From the NCBI GenBank assembly GCA_027563935.2, contig CM050450.1, positions 26,709,439-26,773,438 on the forward strand: a stretch of 64,000 nucleotides of DNA. The letters are read 5' to 3'. Every line of letters begins with the position of its first letter. Within the stretch, counting starts at the first letter, position 1. The notes beneath the pieces were generated by a model. The model had not been told where the DNA came from, did no database searches, and saw only the letters and a list, made by a program, of their open reading frames with translations. A program made the position numbers and the translations under genes. Below, in pieces: positions 12,687-26,000 of this stretch. This DNA is from Costus lasius. Taxonomy: Eukaryota > Streptophyta > Magnoliopsida > Zingiberales > Costaceae.

Positions 12687-13395
12687 CTAGGGTGTAAGCA
12701 ATTGTTTTTTTTTAATGCAAATAAACTATAACTAGCAAATAACCTAAAAATGCAAACTAAATAGCATGAAAGAAACAAACATGAAAGCATGTATATGGCA
12801 GTAATCAAGAGTCTATTTTAACAAAATGCAGCACATGTATGTATTGAAAACAAATCTAGTTGTTGGCTGCAATTTGCTACAGCTTAAGTGCAGCAAGAAG
12901 GCTGAAATCCTGTGTGAAAGTTCAGAAAATCAAGTGCAGGATTTGAACATAACTTGTGCAGAATTTTGGATGCAGAAATATCAGCCTTCGAACTTGCTGT
13001 CCTAACTGAGTTTGTGCGTGTTGTTTGAGTGGTTGAAAGCATCAGGAGTGTCAAAACTAGGTTTCAAATTTTATGCAGAATTTGGTTGCATATGCAGTCT
13101 AGTACAGCAATTAAGTTTGCTGCCAATTGCTAAATTCAGATTCGATGAAACTCAGTCAAGGATGATGCAACAATTAACTTTGCTGAACCACCCAATCAAC
13201 AAGTGTGCTTTCAGCATGTTTCACTCAATGAAAACTCAGAAATCAGAAGGAAACTCAGAAATCAGAAGACAACTAAGAAGATAAACGAATAGAAAATTCA
13301 AAATGCAGGAAATTCAAATCAAGAAGAGCAATTGGTCCAAGATCTTTCCTAATGGCCTAATGTAGACATAAGTCTAAACTAAACTAAAGGAACTT

Positions 13396-13407
13396 CCTCT
13401 GATACCA
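13396..13407 (-). other. primer binding site (initiator tRNA-Met)
   Basis: The minus strand reads TGGTATCAGAGG three bases inside the 5' LTR. This fixes the element's orientation. Confidence 0.85.
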
Positions 13408-13410
13408 AGC

Positions 13411-14850
13411 TGATGTGGTGGGCGAACATATGATTAGAATTTTATATTTTGTTGAAGAAAGATCAACCAAAGTCAATTAGCAACTAGAAATTCATGACCG
13501 TAGAAAATTATCATTTAGGAATAGTAGCCATGTATGAGAATAGGTTCCAATGATCTATAATGAAAACTGATAATGCCAATTGGTAGAATGACGTTTGTTC
13601 TTTTCAGACATAGCAAAATTAGAGGGCCATTATCCATGAGGCATTTACGGCATTTGCAAGAAGATGTCAGATCAGCAAAATAAATTAGTACAGAAATTTA
13701 TCAAACAGCATAATTTGCTTGGAGGTGTAGATTGATATGTTGACGCTCGGTTGTAACCAAGTGTTTCAGGGCTTCGAGCAAAACGTGTTCTTCCAGGTGG
13801 TGCCAGAGACTTGAGGTTGCAGCATATTCAAGCACGTTAATTACCGAAAATCTTCCGATTCCGGCGATCCAGACGTCGGATGGGGCGATCCCTCTGGTTG
13901 TGGGTTCGACTAGAGTAGGGGAGAGCGTGGCTGGAGTTTGGGGAAGATCCGCTGGTTGGATCGTCGCTGGAGGCGAGGCGGATGGAGAGTCCAAGGTTGG
14001 ACTCGGCTGTAAACAGCGGGGTTTGCGACAGCGGTGGCGTGCGACAGCGGTGGAATATTCTGTAAGCGTGGTTAGAGGTGGAAGATGGATGGCGTAGCAT
14101 GAGAAGGATGCAGCGGGGATGGAAAGACGTGCGTGAAGGGCGGAATCAGTAGGGTAGAGCTTCCAAGTCCATGGAAGATGAGAAGAGAAGGTAGGGAAGA
14201 AATTCCAAATCCATGGAACCTTCAGCTACTGGAGGAAGAGAGACATCCGATAGAAGAGGAAGAAAACTATTTCTGTTTCATTTCAATAAAATTGTTCAAA
14301 ATCTAGTCTTACATGAGGGGATTACAAGCTTTTATTTTGTTTATTTCTCCCTATCGTTGGCTGCAAATCTCCAACGTTACTTTCCTATTTGAGTGGCTGC
14401 ACTTTTCCTCTTCCTTCAAGCAGCAACCTGCTACTCGCCAGCTTTGTTTGCTCCTCTTGTAAGCTTCAACGGGCATGTCCTATGATTGTGGGAGAAGATT
14501 TTGACTCTCAAAATTTGCCAGTTGGAAGCTGGGATTTCCGTTGAGAAATCTTGGGCTGGTTTTGTGAGCTGGGTAATTTTTGGGGTGATACTTGGGCTTG
14601 GTTCCCTTTGTTTGAACTTGAAATTAGGTTTCAAGATTCGATCATGATGTTCATCCAAATAGTGAGACCTCGTATTGATGACAAAACAATAAGGATTAGT
14701 GCCTCATTGAAATTAGGATTGCATTCTAAAAATCAAAATTTAGACATAAACATTGACTAAGTCTATGTTCAATCAAGGTTTACAATAATTATGAAAAATT
14801 TGACAAAGTCAAAATTAAGTCAAATATTTTGTGAAAATGCTCCTACATCA
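13411..14850 (-). repeat. 5' LTR of the non-autonomous element
   Basis: 1440 bases and upstream in the minus orientation. It contains small open frames (for example 13701-13994) that resemble no known protein and recur in the other LTR, so they are treated as LTR sequence. Confidence 0.85.
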
Positions 14851-16281
14851 CCCAGGCTGCGCCGAGACCTTCATAGGCATGCTCGTGCATCTATGCACGA
14901 CCATAAAGGACTCGGCCAAACTTTTCAGGATCTAACGAGACATTCACGGGTACACCCGTGAACACATACATGGCCGTGAAGAGCTATTTTTCCAGAAAAC
15001 AAAGTTTGCTGAGGTCTTTACAGGCACGACTGTGCATCCATGCACGGCCATGAAAGCTCCCATCTTTTCGACATCTGTTCGGTTTTTCACCCGTTTCTTG
15101 CTATTTTTAGAGCATAATTTGCTGAAAATTGGTGGAGACCTTCCTAACTTAGACACGAACATTTTGGGACAAGAATCACATGATTTCGTGGAGTGGTTGA
15201 GGAGAACATGGATGAACGGCAACAACTAGGGTTTTGGGCAAAAATCCTGATCGCAAGGTTGTTCCGACGTGGTTTCTTCCTTGTTTTAACGCTAAAGATC
15301 ATGCTCCACCCTCTCCCATCACAGATCTAGCCTTCTCTCTGGTTTGATTCGATTTATTTGAGAGATTTGATGTATTTCATGATGAATGCTCTAGCGTAAA
15401 CTATTTTTGGGGTTTAGACGTAGCCCGCTGTAAGAATGTTAAATAATCTCGCTTAATTAATACATTACTTAAGTTTATCTTTGTTCTTATTCAATTCTAA
15501 GTTGCATGAAGTCATATTTGTGTACTGGTCATGCATATGTATGTCTTAGACGTTGTGGGAAGGATTGAGAGGTGAACCACAATGTCGGAACCCCTTAGAT
15601 TGATCTTGTAATTTCGACTACTAAAGTATGTCAAAATTACTCGAGGAGTCAATAATTCTTCACAGAATCTAATAGATCCACTTAATCTAGTAAGCCACGA
15701 GAGTAGGAGACTTGGGTTAAGTTAGATACCGGATCGTGGCTTGAGAGGTAACGATCTGTACCTTAGGAGGAATTACCTTAAGAACTTAGATTAAACAAAT
15801 TTAAACACCTGCATTATCTTTCTATCATTCTTCAGTGTGGTGCAACTTAAAACCCCGATCTTCTCTCAAGATTTTTACACTCCTGTTTGCTCTCTGTTTG
15901 CTTTTAACTTGCTCAAATATACTTTCGTGCTTTAGGATATTAGTAACTCTCTTTATTATTTAATCGCCTAGCTATTGGTTGACTGATTAGTTAGTACTTG
16001 ACCCCTAGTCCCTGTGGGATAGATATTTATTTATTACATGATAGAACCGTGCACTTATGGTACACCCTATCAGGGCCTCAAGAATAAGAGAAGAAGAGAA
16101 AGGGGCTCTACCTTCATTTCTCTCCCTACACTATATATTTTAATTCTTGTTACAATTGAGAAGAAAAAGGGTCCTCATTATAAGGTGAAGACACCCTCTT
16201 CTATATACTATTTAATAAATTCAATAAAAATTAAATTCACAAAACAAAAAGAATACATCTCCTAGAAACAAACACATTATT

Positions 16282-16472
16282 TCAAGAGATTAAATTAAAT
16301 TAAAGATAAATTATAATTATTTAAAAATTTTAAATTTTAAAAATAAAAAAGTCCTTAGATTAAAGGACCTAAAATACTAACTCGTTTCTCTTGATTTGTA
16401 ATATTACCAATTTTAGTCGTTATGATCATTTAGTTTTAAGTGATGTTTAATTATATTAAAGTGTAAGATTAG
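16282..16472. other. AT-rich spacer between the duplication and the gypsy element
   Basis: Nothing recognised. It is the left flank of the element starting at 16473. Confidence 0.5.
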
Positions 16473-17848
16473 TGTCACGCCCTAATTCCACTCCTGTTCA
16501 TATCAGCACCCTCCTCCTCATAACTATGCACCGAAATCAGAAATCGCCGTCGCCTGCGTTTGATTTCACCCAAAATCAATTTTGACTGAAGTCAAAATTG
16601 ATCGTTGCCTCATTTCGAACGCTGCCTGCGTTCAAAACCGATCTCTGCTACTCACACGAACGAACGCCGGCGGTGCTTTCATCGGAGAAGGAGGTGGAGG
16701 GGAGTTCGGCAAGGAATAGCTCGCACCTCCCCTCGCACTCGACGCAGCCACGGAAGCTGCCACTGCTTGGACTGTCATTGATGATGATGAAGCTGGAGAA
16801 GGAGCCGGAGAAACAGAAGGGAAGCTCTCGGTTGATTAGAGAAGACGAACAGTAAAGGGGAAATTTTCTTTATATCTCACAAATACGAAATACACGAGTA
16901 CAAAACCCCTTTCTCTACCTTGAATCCGCTTGTCAGATTCTCTCTAACACCGATGGTAGCTTTGCCGCCAACTGCTCTCAAAGCACGCTCCCTCTCAAAG
17001 CTTTCTGCTCCTCTTGATGGTTCTCCTCCACGGATCTTCCTTCCTCTTCGTCCGCTCATCGGACAAATTTATAGGGAAAAGTCGTCACTCGCCTCTGCCG
17101 CTGGACTTGGACGTTCGCCCCGCGTGGACCACATCCACTGGCTCTTTCCTTGTCGTGCAAACCTCTGCTCACTTCTGAAGGAGACAACACCACTTGCATC
17201 TCCCTCGTCAGCGCACGTACAAAGATCTTGCCCGCCGAATGCGTCTAAAGAAACTGCTGAAGAAGCCACTCTACCGATTTGGTCGCCACCTTCTCTTCAC
17301 ACCGACGACACTACTGGAGACCGCATCTTCTGCCGGGAGAAGCGAAGCCACCTGCTCGCGTCCGTCACTAAAGCCAATGCCCACATCATGCTGCCACTCG
17401 TGTTTATCAGCCGCCTACCTCTGTTCATTTCTAAATTGGGCGTTGACCCAATTTGTTGACCAAAATTCGGGCTTCTCCAGCGTCACTGGATCGTGAGCTT
17501 GGGATGTGGCCCAGACCGACTCCCTCTGGCCCGGCCTTCCTAATTCGTGCATTACAATTCTCCCCCCACCCAATCTGGACATCGTCCTTGATGTGTTATA
17601 CGGGTGTCTCTGTCACAACCACTGCTGCGATATGTGCACTTCGTGCTCGTGCAGGATCCGTCACTCTACGTGTCCCCCGCGTTCATGAATTCTAGGCCGC
17701 CAAACTCCCTCATTGAATACCCAAGATCCACCCTGGTGCTTCCTCATTAACCACTTGGACTTGTGGAACCACAGAAATCTTTGCTTGTCAAAGTAGTTCA
17801 GCCATGGATGACGTCGTAATCGTCCATCTTCGCCACTTGGATGTGATG

Positions 17849-19245
17849 TCATCCCGTCCAGTCTCCAATCTTCACCGGAACGTCATGGGAGATGCCCAAC
17901 ATCTGCTGCTCTGCAGTGTTAACTATCTTCACCCGATTTGTCGTAGGTGAAGTGTGCAAATCTAGTTGTGCAGCCATTCGTTCTGACACGAATAGATGAG
18001 TCGCACTGGTGTCGACCATTGCCTCCACTTGGAACCCACATATCTTCATCGAAACATAAATTAACCATGCTCCTCTTGAGGCCGACACTGCTGTGATGGT
18101 GTTCAACGTCATCGTTCCTACGCACGTCACTATAGGGTCGTCATCAGCCACCTCTTTCTCAGTGAACTTTCGCTATACAATTGCTTCAATCTGCTCTCGG
18201 ATTGGGCAGTCGAGCATTCGATGTGGTCCTTTGCACAAGAAGCATCCCATAGGTCTCGATCGATCCTGCCCTCTCTCTGCAGGTTGATTTATCTCCTATC
18301 GTGCCGGTTGGCCTCCACCTCACCGGGGAAAGGGTCTCTCCCTTTCTGCTGCTCTTGCCCTTGCCGGAGAGCGACGCTTCGGGGGTGATTTCAATGCTCT
18401 CGAGGAAGTCATACCTGAAGCTCTCATATCCACGAGGGATTTGGCTATTGCTGCGGCCATTCTTTAGTCTTGCGGTGCATGTCATCGGACTTCAGCCTCA
18501 GTCCATGGTTGAAGATTGCAGAGGAAGGTGTATCATCTGTCTGCCTTTGATATGTCCGATATCTCCAACATGAGCACTAAATAAGCCCAGCATACTCCTG
18601 GATTGGGCCAGTATGTCTAAGCCGATTCACTGCATCGCGTGCCTGGTCCGCTGAGTTCCCAGGAAGAAACTATTGTCGCAGTTCTTCTCGGAACACCGCC
18701 CATGTGCAACCAGCTGCTCCTGATGTCGAATCAACTTTGATTCTCCACCAAAGTTTTGCATCATCTGAGAGATATGTAGTACACACCTTCACTCGTTCCT
18801 GATCTAGGACATGATTGGCGACGAAGAATTGCTCCATATCCCAAAGAAAAATTTTCAACTCTTTGGATGATCAGACTCCTCCGAACATCGCAGGTTCTGG
18901 GATTCGAACCTTCGGCTCAGGAGGCACCTGCTCCATAGTTTTTGTTGCGGGCACACTCCCTTGTGCCTGTGCTAATGCCATGTGCATTACCGCGAGATCC
19001 GCCTGTACCTGCTATTGTGCTACTGCAAAGCCTGCTACTTACTCCTGTAACACCGCCACCCCTTCCAAACTTTGTTGGAGTGCAACTATCCCTTCTAAAG
19101 TTTGTTGGAGGGCGATAATTTGTAACCTCTGTTGCTCCACCGTTTACTGCAAGTTCTCCACTTGGGGAACAACAGCGTCTTCCCCGTCTCCCATTAGGCC
19201 GAGCACTTGCTTAATATGCACCAAATGGTCTCCTTGAGTCACCAT
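17849..19245 (-). pseudogene. gypsy gag-protease remnant
   Basis: Reading from ATG near 19245, the frame begins MVTQGD and then a Gln/Leu-rich coiled-coil-like region broken by stops. At 18858-18670 it shows the retrotransposon gag core (FLWDMEQFF, AKLWWR, TWAVFREEL). A basic linker follows at about 18485-18186. At 18151-17849 comes an aspartic-protease-like domain with MVDTSATHLFVSE and VKIVNTAEQQ. The catalytic Asp-Thr-Gly is Asp-Thr-Ser here. The pieces lie in different frames, so no full product can be made. Confidence 0.75.
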
Positions 19246-20009
19246 ATCGTCGAAGTTTTGCCTCTAATACTGGTTTGTCACGCCCTAATTTCACTCCTGT
19301 CCACGTCAGCACCCTCCTCCTCGTAACTGTGCACCGAAATCAGAAATCCCCGTCGCTTGCATTCGATTTCACCCAAAATAAATTTTGATCGAAGTCAAAA
19401 TTGATCATTGCCTCGTTTCGAATGCCGCTTGCGTTCGAAACCCATCTCTGCTACTCACGTGAATGAACTGTGGCATTTGCTGTCGTCAGAGAAGGAGGTG
19501 GAGGGGAGTTCGACAGGGAAGGGCGTGCGGTGGGGAAGAGCTCGCACCTCCCCTCGCCCTCATTGCAACAGCAGAAGCCACTTTTGCTTGGACCATCATC
19601 GACAATGATGAAGCTCTCGGTTGATCAGAGAAGACGAACAGTGAAGGGGAAAACTCTTTTATTTCTCACAAATCCAAAATACACAAGGACAAAACCCCTT
19701 TCTCTACCTTGAATCCGCTAGTCGGATTCTCTCTAACGTCGGCGGCAGCTCTGCTGCTGCCTGCTCTCAAAGCTCACTCCCTCTCAAAGCTTTCTGCTCC
19801 CTTTGATGGTTCTCCTCCCTGGATCTTCCATCCTCTTTGTCTGCTCGTTAGACAAATTTATAGGGTAGAGTCGTCGCTCACCTCTACAGCTGAAATTAGA
19901 TGTTTGCCTTGCATGGACCGCGTCTGCTGGCCCTTTCCTTGTCCTACAAACCTCTACCCGCTTCCGAAGGAGACGCCGCCGCTTGTGTATCCCTCATCAG
20001 CGCACGTAC

Positions 20010-23000
20010 TGTTGGGGTATGCCCTTAAGGCTAATGTTTGAGGCCTGTGGGAATGTAACAAGTATCATGTAATAAACTATTATGTTTATAAAGGCATGGT
20101 TGTTATTCAGTTAGTTACATTGTCTGCTGCAATATATGTTCTTCTGAATAATGTCTCAAAGCTGTTCAGCTGGGCTGACATGCTGTTATGTCCTTAGTCG
20201 ATGTATCTTGGTGAACATGAGACAACCTTGATATGGTTAAGACTAATATGTGTTCTGATCTTATAGGATGCTTCGAGCATGGAATAAGATGTAGACTCAT
20301 GGGTACATGGGATGTACTGGACAGACCCTACTAGGATGTTCAGTTGTTTGTCACAACGTGAATATTCCTTGTATAAGACAAGTGGCACATTTCCTCTGAC
20401 TTGAGATCACTTGTGTTTTCTAAATGATGATTGTCATTATTTTGAGTTAGTTCAATATCATTTGAAACATAATGATTATAGACTATCTTGGATGGTGAGC
20501 TTGAGTCAGGTTAGGGCACTAGTGATAGACATAGGATTGCCGTCTCCTTGTTTAAGGAGTGTGATGTTCTAAAGGGGCCCCCTGGATGAGATGATTGAGA
20601 GAGTGTATGGCCATACCCAGGTGACAGTGTTCATCTGATCTAATCATGCTCATCATATTGGAGTTACAAGTTTGACAGACTTGTCCAATAAGAACATCCA
20701 GTGGCAAAGGAAATATGTATGCTTTGTGAAATGATTCACACTTGTGCTATGGTTTGGGTGTAGTCTTGGAAGACTCTTTCCTTTATATCGGGAGACAGTG
20801 ATGTGTTGCTAGATACCCCTCACTGATCGTGATAATGTGAATTATCGTTACCGACATTTAAAGGAAACCCTTAGGGTCGCACAATTTGATGATATGGCTT
20901 ACTTAAGTCAGATCGTGTGGACTGAATTGTTTGGGTTCAGTTTTAAGGGATTTAATCTCTGATTGTAAGTGAGATCTGGTCTGATCATGTTTGATTGATT
21001 AGGGCTTGAGATCGGTAAGCTTCGATTGAGAGAATGGATGCCAGATCGGTCAGATCAGGGGCATTAAAGAGATCGACGGTTAGATCTAAAGCCTTAGGGT
21101 TTATTTGATCTAGGCCTTGTCGCTTGGCTTGGTTGGTTCTTAAACCGAACCAATTGAACCAGCTCACTAAAAGAGCGCTTGGTTCATAGGGAGAGGAGTG
21201 GGCGACGAGTTCACATAGCGTGAACGTTGGGATGAGGAGAGGTTACTATTTTTAGTAACCATGATCTCCATGTCGAGTGGGCACTCATCCGAAATAGAGT
21301 ATCCTCTATTTTCGCCAATTCACTTATTCCTCTCGAAAGTTTTTTCCTCTCGACTTGGTGTGCGGCGACGCTTGAAGGTTGAGGAGGATTCGGCCAAGGA
21401 GAAAGACATCTCTTTTCCCTTCACTCGACAAGGACCTCTTGGAACCTTGCTAGCACAAGGAGCACCAAGAGAGATAGCAACATCATCTTGTGTGTGACGA
21501 CAAGGAGAAGATCTACTTTGATCTTTGCTTCCAAGGAAACATCTTTCCATGGCGATGGTATGAATGTTTTCTTATTGTTATCAAGTTGATCTTTTGCATG
21601 CGTATCGATCTTATAACCCTAATTCCGCAAGAGAACAATTTTATGCGCCATATGCTCTAAGGGTTATGCTCCCCCATGAAGGGGACCCCCCTTATTTAAG
21701 GGGTTCTTTCAACTGGTATCAGAGCAGGTTGAATGCATGTTATCTTGATTGCTTGATGATTTGCGTGATCCATATATGCGAATGTATGCTTAGATCTTCA
21801 ACATGCGAAAGTTACATGATGAAAATCTTGTCTATATGTTTATCTTGCGCATGTTAGTTGGCGCTTCTAAGTTGTAGTTTTCTTTTCAAAACTTATACAC
21901 TTGCGCGACTAATGCTAGATCTAAAGACCTTACTGTAAACCCTTAGACGGGTTACTGGGGTTGATGTCACCCCCTAGGTTAGATCCAATCATGTCTGATC
22001 AGATCATCTGACAGCCTGAAAGGGTCGACCAGATAGCACCTTGGCGCAAGCCTATGGTGGCTATAGGTCGACTGCAGACAGGTGTGTAGCGATGTCTGAT
22101 TGAGACGATTAATGAACGCACCTGAGTTAGGCCCGGGGTCACTCCCGTTTGCCAGACCTCAGTGTGGTCGTTCAGCCCTAGCGCATGCATAGTTGACTTT
22201 TTGGTCGACTCGAGTCAGTTAGGACTTGGTGCATGCAAGGGCAGTGGATCTGACTAGGTTGGATGAGTGGATCCCTAGTAATGGACCGTTGTAAGGTTGT
22301 AGGGCAAATAAGGAAAAATTAAAATTGATCCCATGGGGTTTTCGAAAATTTTAATTTTTATCATGGATCACATGTTTGCTGATTTGATACATATGTTTGT
22401 CTATTTAGTCATATGTGGGCTGCCCATATTAATTGTGTGCTGTGCTGGGGCCTGCGTGCCTGTATTAAATTGTAAATTAATTATTGTGATCTGCGAATCA
22501 CTGGGTTTTAATTTATAAATGTAAGTGACCTGCGTGTCACTCTTGTCTAGATAGTTAAATTTGTAATTTAATTAGACAAGAGCACTGAGCACACTTGGCA
22601 GAGGCGCACGCAGCATGGCTGGACCAGGAGGGAGGTCTAGGGTTCGACCCTAGGACCTGGCGCATTTCCTGGTGGGCGCACCAGAGCTGCAGATGGCGCT
22701 TGGGCCCAGGTTTGGGCCAGATGAGCAGCAAAAGACCCATGAAGAGCAAATGAAGACTTAAGTTAGGTTAAGGTCTTCTAGGGCTATGGGCTTTTACCAC
22801 ATATGACACATGCTTTCTTTTATTGCATAAATATTAGAAATGCATGATAGATTTATCTTTTGCTATCACCATAGGGATTGAATGATAGTAATAAAGATAA
22901 AAGACCGTTAAAATCCAACGCTAAAATATCAAGCTCGTAAGCCTTCTGACGCGAAACCTCACTGTTCTGATTATCGTTGGAGCCGTGTTGTACCCACTCA

Positions 23001-26000
23001 GTGGGCACGTCCATCTATCTTCAGACGGTGCGGGATTACACCTGTGTGTTACAGAGCAGGGATTTATCCCTTCTCGTTGCTCAGCATAGCACATGGTGGT
23101 CCAGGGAGTAGGTCGGGTCAGCTTGACCGTGTAGTCTACATATGTGGCGCATATGGTAGCACATGGAGGCAGCCGTCTGTTGGGGTCAGAGATTGTGTTG
23201 TACCAACTCAGTTGGCACAGTCTGCTGGACTGCCCAGATGAAGGGGAATCGCACGGGTTGGCGATCGGCAGGGACTGCCTACCAGAAACTAGTGCTTGTA
23301 CTCTCTGTGCATCTTATCTCGCCTGAGCGGGACGCGGAGACCAAGTATGAAATCTGGATCCCATCTCACTAAAAGAGTTCTACTCTTTCGGGCTGTTTTG
23401 CTGGATTTTTCACGCCTGATAAAATAGTGAGAAAAAGAATCTTTCTTAAGTCCTGATTGATTCTTATACATTGATACTGACCTTGCTGTTCTTGCATTGT
23501 TGTAGATACCTGCAGCAACGAACACCATGAACTTCAATGTGCGATCCCTACTGGAAAGGGAGAAGTTTGCTGGGCCGAACTTCTCTGACTGGTTTGGACA
23601 CCTTAAGATCGTTCTTAAGGCAGAGAGGAAACTGTATGTCCTCGAGACGGCGATTCCGCCGCAGCCCGCTCCGAACGCCGCAAGGGCGGTTCGGGAAGCC
23701 TATGAAAAGCACGTCAATGATAGCATTGATGTCGCTTGCCTGATGCTAGCGTCTATGACGCCACCGCTGCAGCGTCAGCATGAGGATATGTCTGCTATAG
23801 ACATGATAGCGAACCTCAAGATGCTGTATGCTGCACAGGCGAGGACTGAGCGCTATAATTTGACAAAGCTCTTCTTTCAGAGCAAACTGGCTGAAGGGAG
23901 CCCAGTGGGAGCTCACGTGCTCAAGATGATTGGGCACAAGGAGGCTCTAGAGAAACTGGGGCATACCATCAACCAGGAGCTTGCTGTGGACATTATTCTA
24001 CAGTCTCTCCCGCCTTCATTCGACGCGTTCATTATTAATTTTAATATGAACAAAATCGATTGTACTCCGGCAGAGCTGCTGAATATGCTCTTGACCACTG
24101 AGGAGACTCTGAAGGGTAAGCCTTCAACCTCTGTCTTGATGGTTCCTTCAAGGAACAAGAAGAAGGGGAAGAAGGGCAAGGCCCCGGTCAAGAACTACAG
24201 CAAGGTTCTGAAGCAAAAGGTGAAGCGGTCCAAGGAATACAGGTGTTTCCACTGTGGCCAGCTGGGTCACTGGAAAAAGGACTGTAAAGCGCTCCAAGGA
24301 GATAAGAGGGGAAGCTTTGCTTCTGGCTCAGGTATATTCGTGACTGAGGTCATGTTTTCTTCTTCTGTATCATGGGTGTTGGACACTGCATGTGGAGTTC
24401 ACATTTGTTCAAATGTACAGGAACTCAAGAGAAGAAGGCAGGTGGGACAGCATGAGGTGGACCTACGCGTTGGAAACGGGGCACGGGTTGCTGCTGTTGC
24501 TGTAGGAGACTACTTTATTTCTTTACCATCTGGACTTGTATTGGAACTGAACAGTTGTTACTTTGTTCCCAGTATAACTAAAATATTATCTCCATTCCTG
24601 CTCTTGTCAGGAAGGGATTTTCCTTTGAATGCAATATTTCAAAGTGTGTTTTATCATTTGATAATATTGTTTATGCAACTGGTTCAATTAATAATGGGTT
24701 ATTCATGTTGGACATGGAAAGTTCCATACATAATATTGATATTAAGAAAGCCAAGTATGCTGATGACAGCACCTTGCTATGGCATAGTCGTTTAGGCCAT
24801 ATAAACGAGAAACGCATTAAGCGGTTGCATGATCATGGACTGCTGGGATCATTCTCCTATAAGGAGATTGATACATGCAAAGCTTGTTTGATGGGTAAAA
24901 TGACGAAGTCTCCTTTTCCTCACAAAGGTCAAAGGGCTTCAGGTTTACTTGACCTTATACACAGCGATGTGTGTGGGCCTTTTAGTAAACATGCCAGAGG
25001 TGGCTATCAGTACTTCATTACCTTTACTGATGATTTCAGTAGATATGGGTATGTCTATCTGATGAGACATAAAAGTGAATCTTTTGACAAGTTCAAAGAG
25101 TTCAAGAATGAAGTACAAAATCAGCTAGGCCGTAATATCAAGGCACTTCGCTCAGATCGAGGTGGTGAATACCTAAGTCATGCATTTACTGACTATCTAA
25201 AAGAGTGTGGGATTATCTCACAGCTCACTCCGCCAGGAACACCGCAATGGAATGGTGTGTCCGAAAGGAGAAATAGAACATTACTAGATATGGTTCGTTC
25301 TATGATGAGTCAGGCTACTCTTCCATACTCCTTTTGGGGTTTTGCACTGGAAACAGCTGCAAAGGTACTAAACCGAGTGCCATCCAAGGCAGTTTCAAAG
25401 ACGCCATATGAGTTATGGTATGGGAAACAGCCAAGCTTGACATTTATCAGGATCTGGGGCTGCGAGGCTTATGTCAAAAAGCTCGCCTCTGGGAAACTAG
25501 AGAGCAGATCTGACAAATGTATCTTTGTCGGTTACCCTAAGGAAACTAAGGGTTATTATTTCTACGACCCCAGGGAGAACAAGGTTTTTGTTGCTCGGAC
25601 GGCCATATTTCTTGAGAAGGAATTTCTTCTGCAAGAGGCAAGTGGGAGAGAAATAAAGCTGGATGAGAATCCAGAAGAAGGACAAAGTGACCAAGCACAG
25701 TTGGATGAGCCTGAGCCGGTAGAACAGGTTATTGAACAACCTGAGGCTCAGATATCACGGGAACCGCGAAGATCGGGTAGGATCCGTCGACAGCCTGAGC
25801 GCTATGACGGAGTCTACATCATTGATAATGATGAACCCCTCACTTATGCGGATGCGGTCAGTGGACCGGAGTCAGCGAGATGGCTTGAAGCTATGCGCGC
25901 CGAGATGGACTCCATGTCAGATAACCAAGTTTGGGATTTGGTTGATCCGCCTCCGGGAGTTATCCCTATAGGCTGTAAATGGATCTTCAAGAAGAAGATT

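Larger units (their letters stand above)
9693..14850 (-). mobile_element. non-autonomous LTR retrotransposon (LARD-like), 5.2 kb
   Basis: Two long LTRs (13411-14850 and 9693-11157) surround only 2253 internal bases. CCCAG flanks the element at 9688-9692 and 14851-14855. LTRs begin and end TGATG...CATCA. On the minus strand the internal region starts with GCT then TGGTATCAGAGG (13396-13407), the initiator tRNA-Met primer site. It ends with a G-rich tract before the 3' LTR (11158-11175). Only one long ORF is present. Reverse transcriptase, RNase H and integrase are absent, so movement would need another element's enzymes. The LTRs differ by a few percent by eye and by a 25-base indel. Confidence 0.9.
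9384..16072 (+). mobile_element. Athila-like gypsy solo LTR (about 1.5 kb) split by a younger element
   Basis: Removing 9693-14855 leaves about 1526 bases that start TGATATCATG and end ACACCCTATCA, flanked by GGGCC at 9379-9383 and 16073-16077. The 3' part (GTCCCTGTGGGATAGATATTT, then GTGCACTT) closely resembles the LTR end before the tRNA-Asp primer site at 62688. That places it among Athila/Tat-type gypsy LTRs on the plus strand. No primer site or coding sequence follows, so it is a solo LTR left by recombination between two LTRs. It carries four palindromes at 9643-9673, 14884-14899, 14943-14962 and 15032-15045. Confidence 0.85.
8386..16281. repeat. tandem duplication, copy 2, split by a 6.7-kb insertion
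   Basis: Copy 2 runs 8386-9383, is interrupted by the solo LTR at 9384-16072, and resumes at 16073-16281. The resumed part (CCTCAAGAATAAGAGAAG through AACACATTAT) matches copy 1 at about 8173-8388. An (ATT)n microsatellite at 8592-8620 is longer here than in copy 1. The split gives an independent check on the insertion boundaries. Confidence 0.8.
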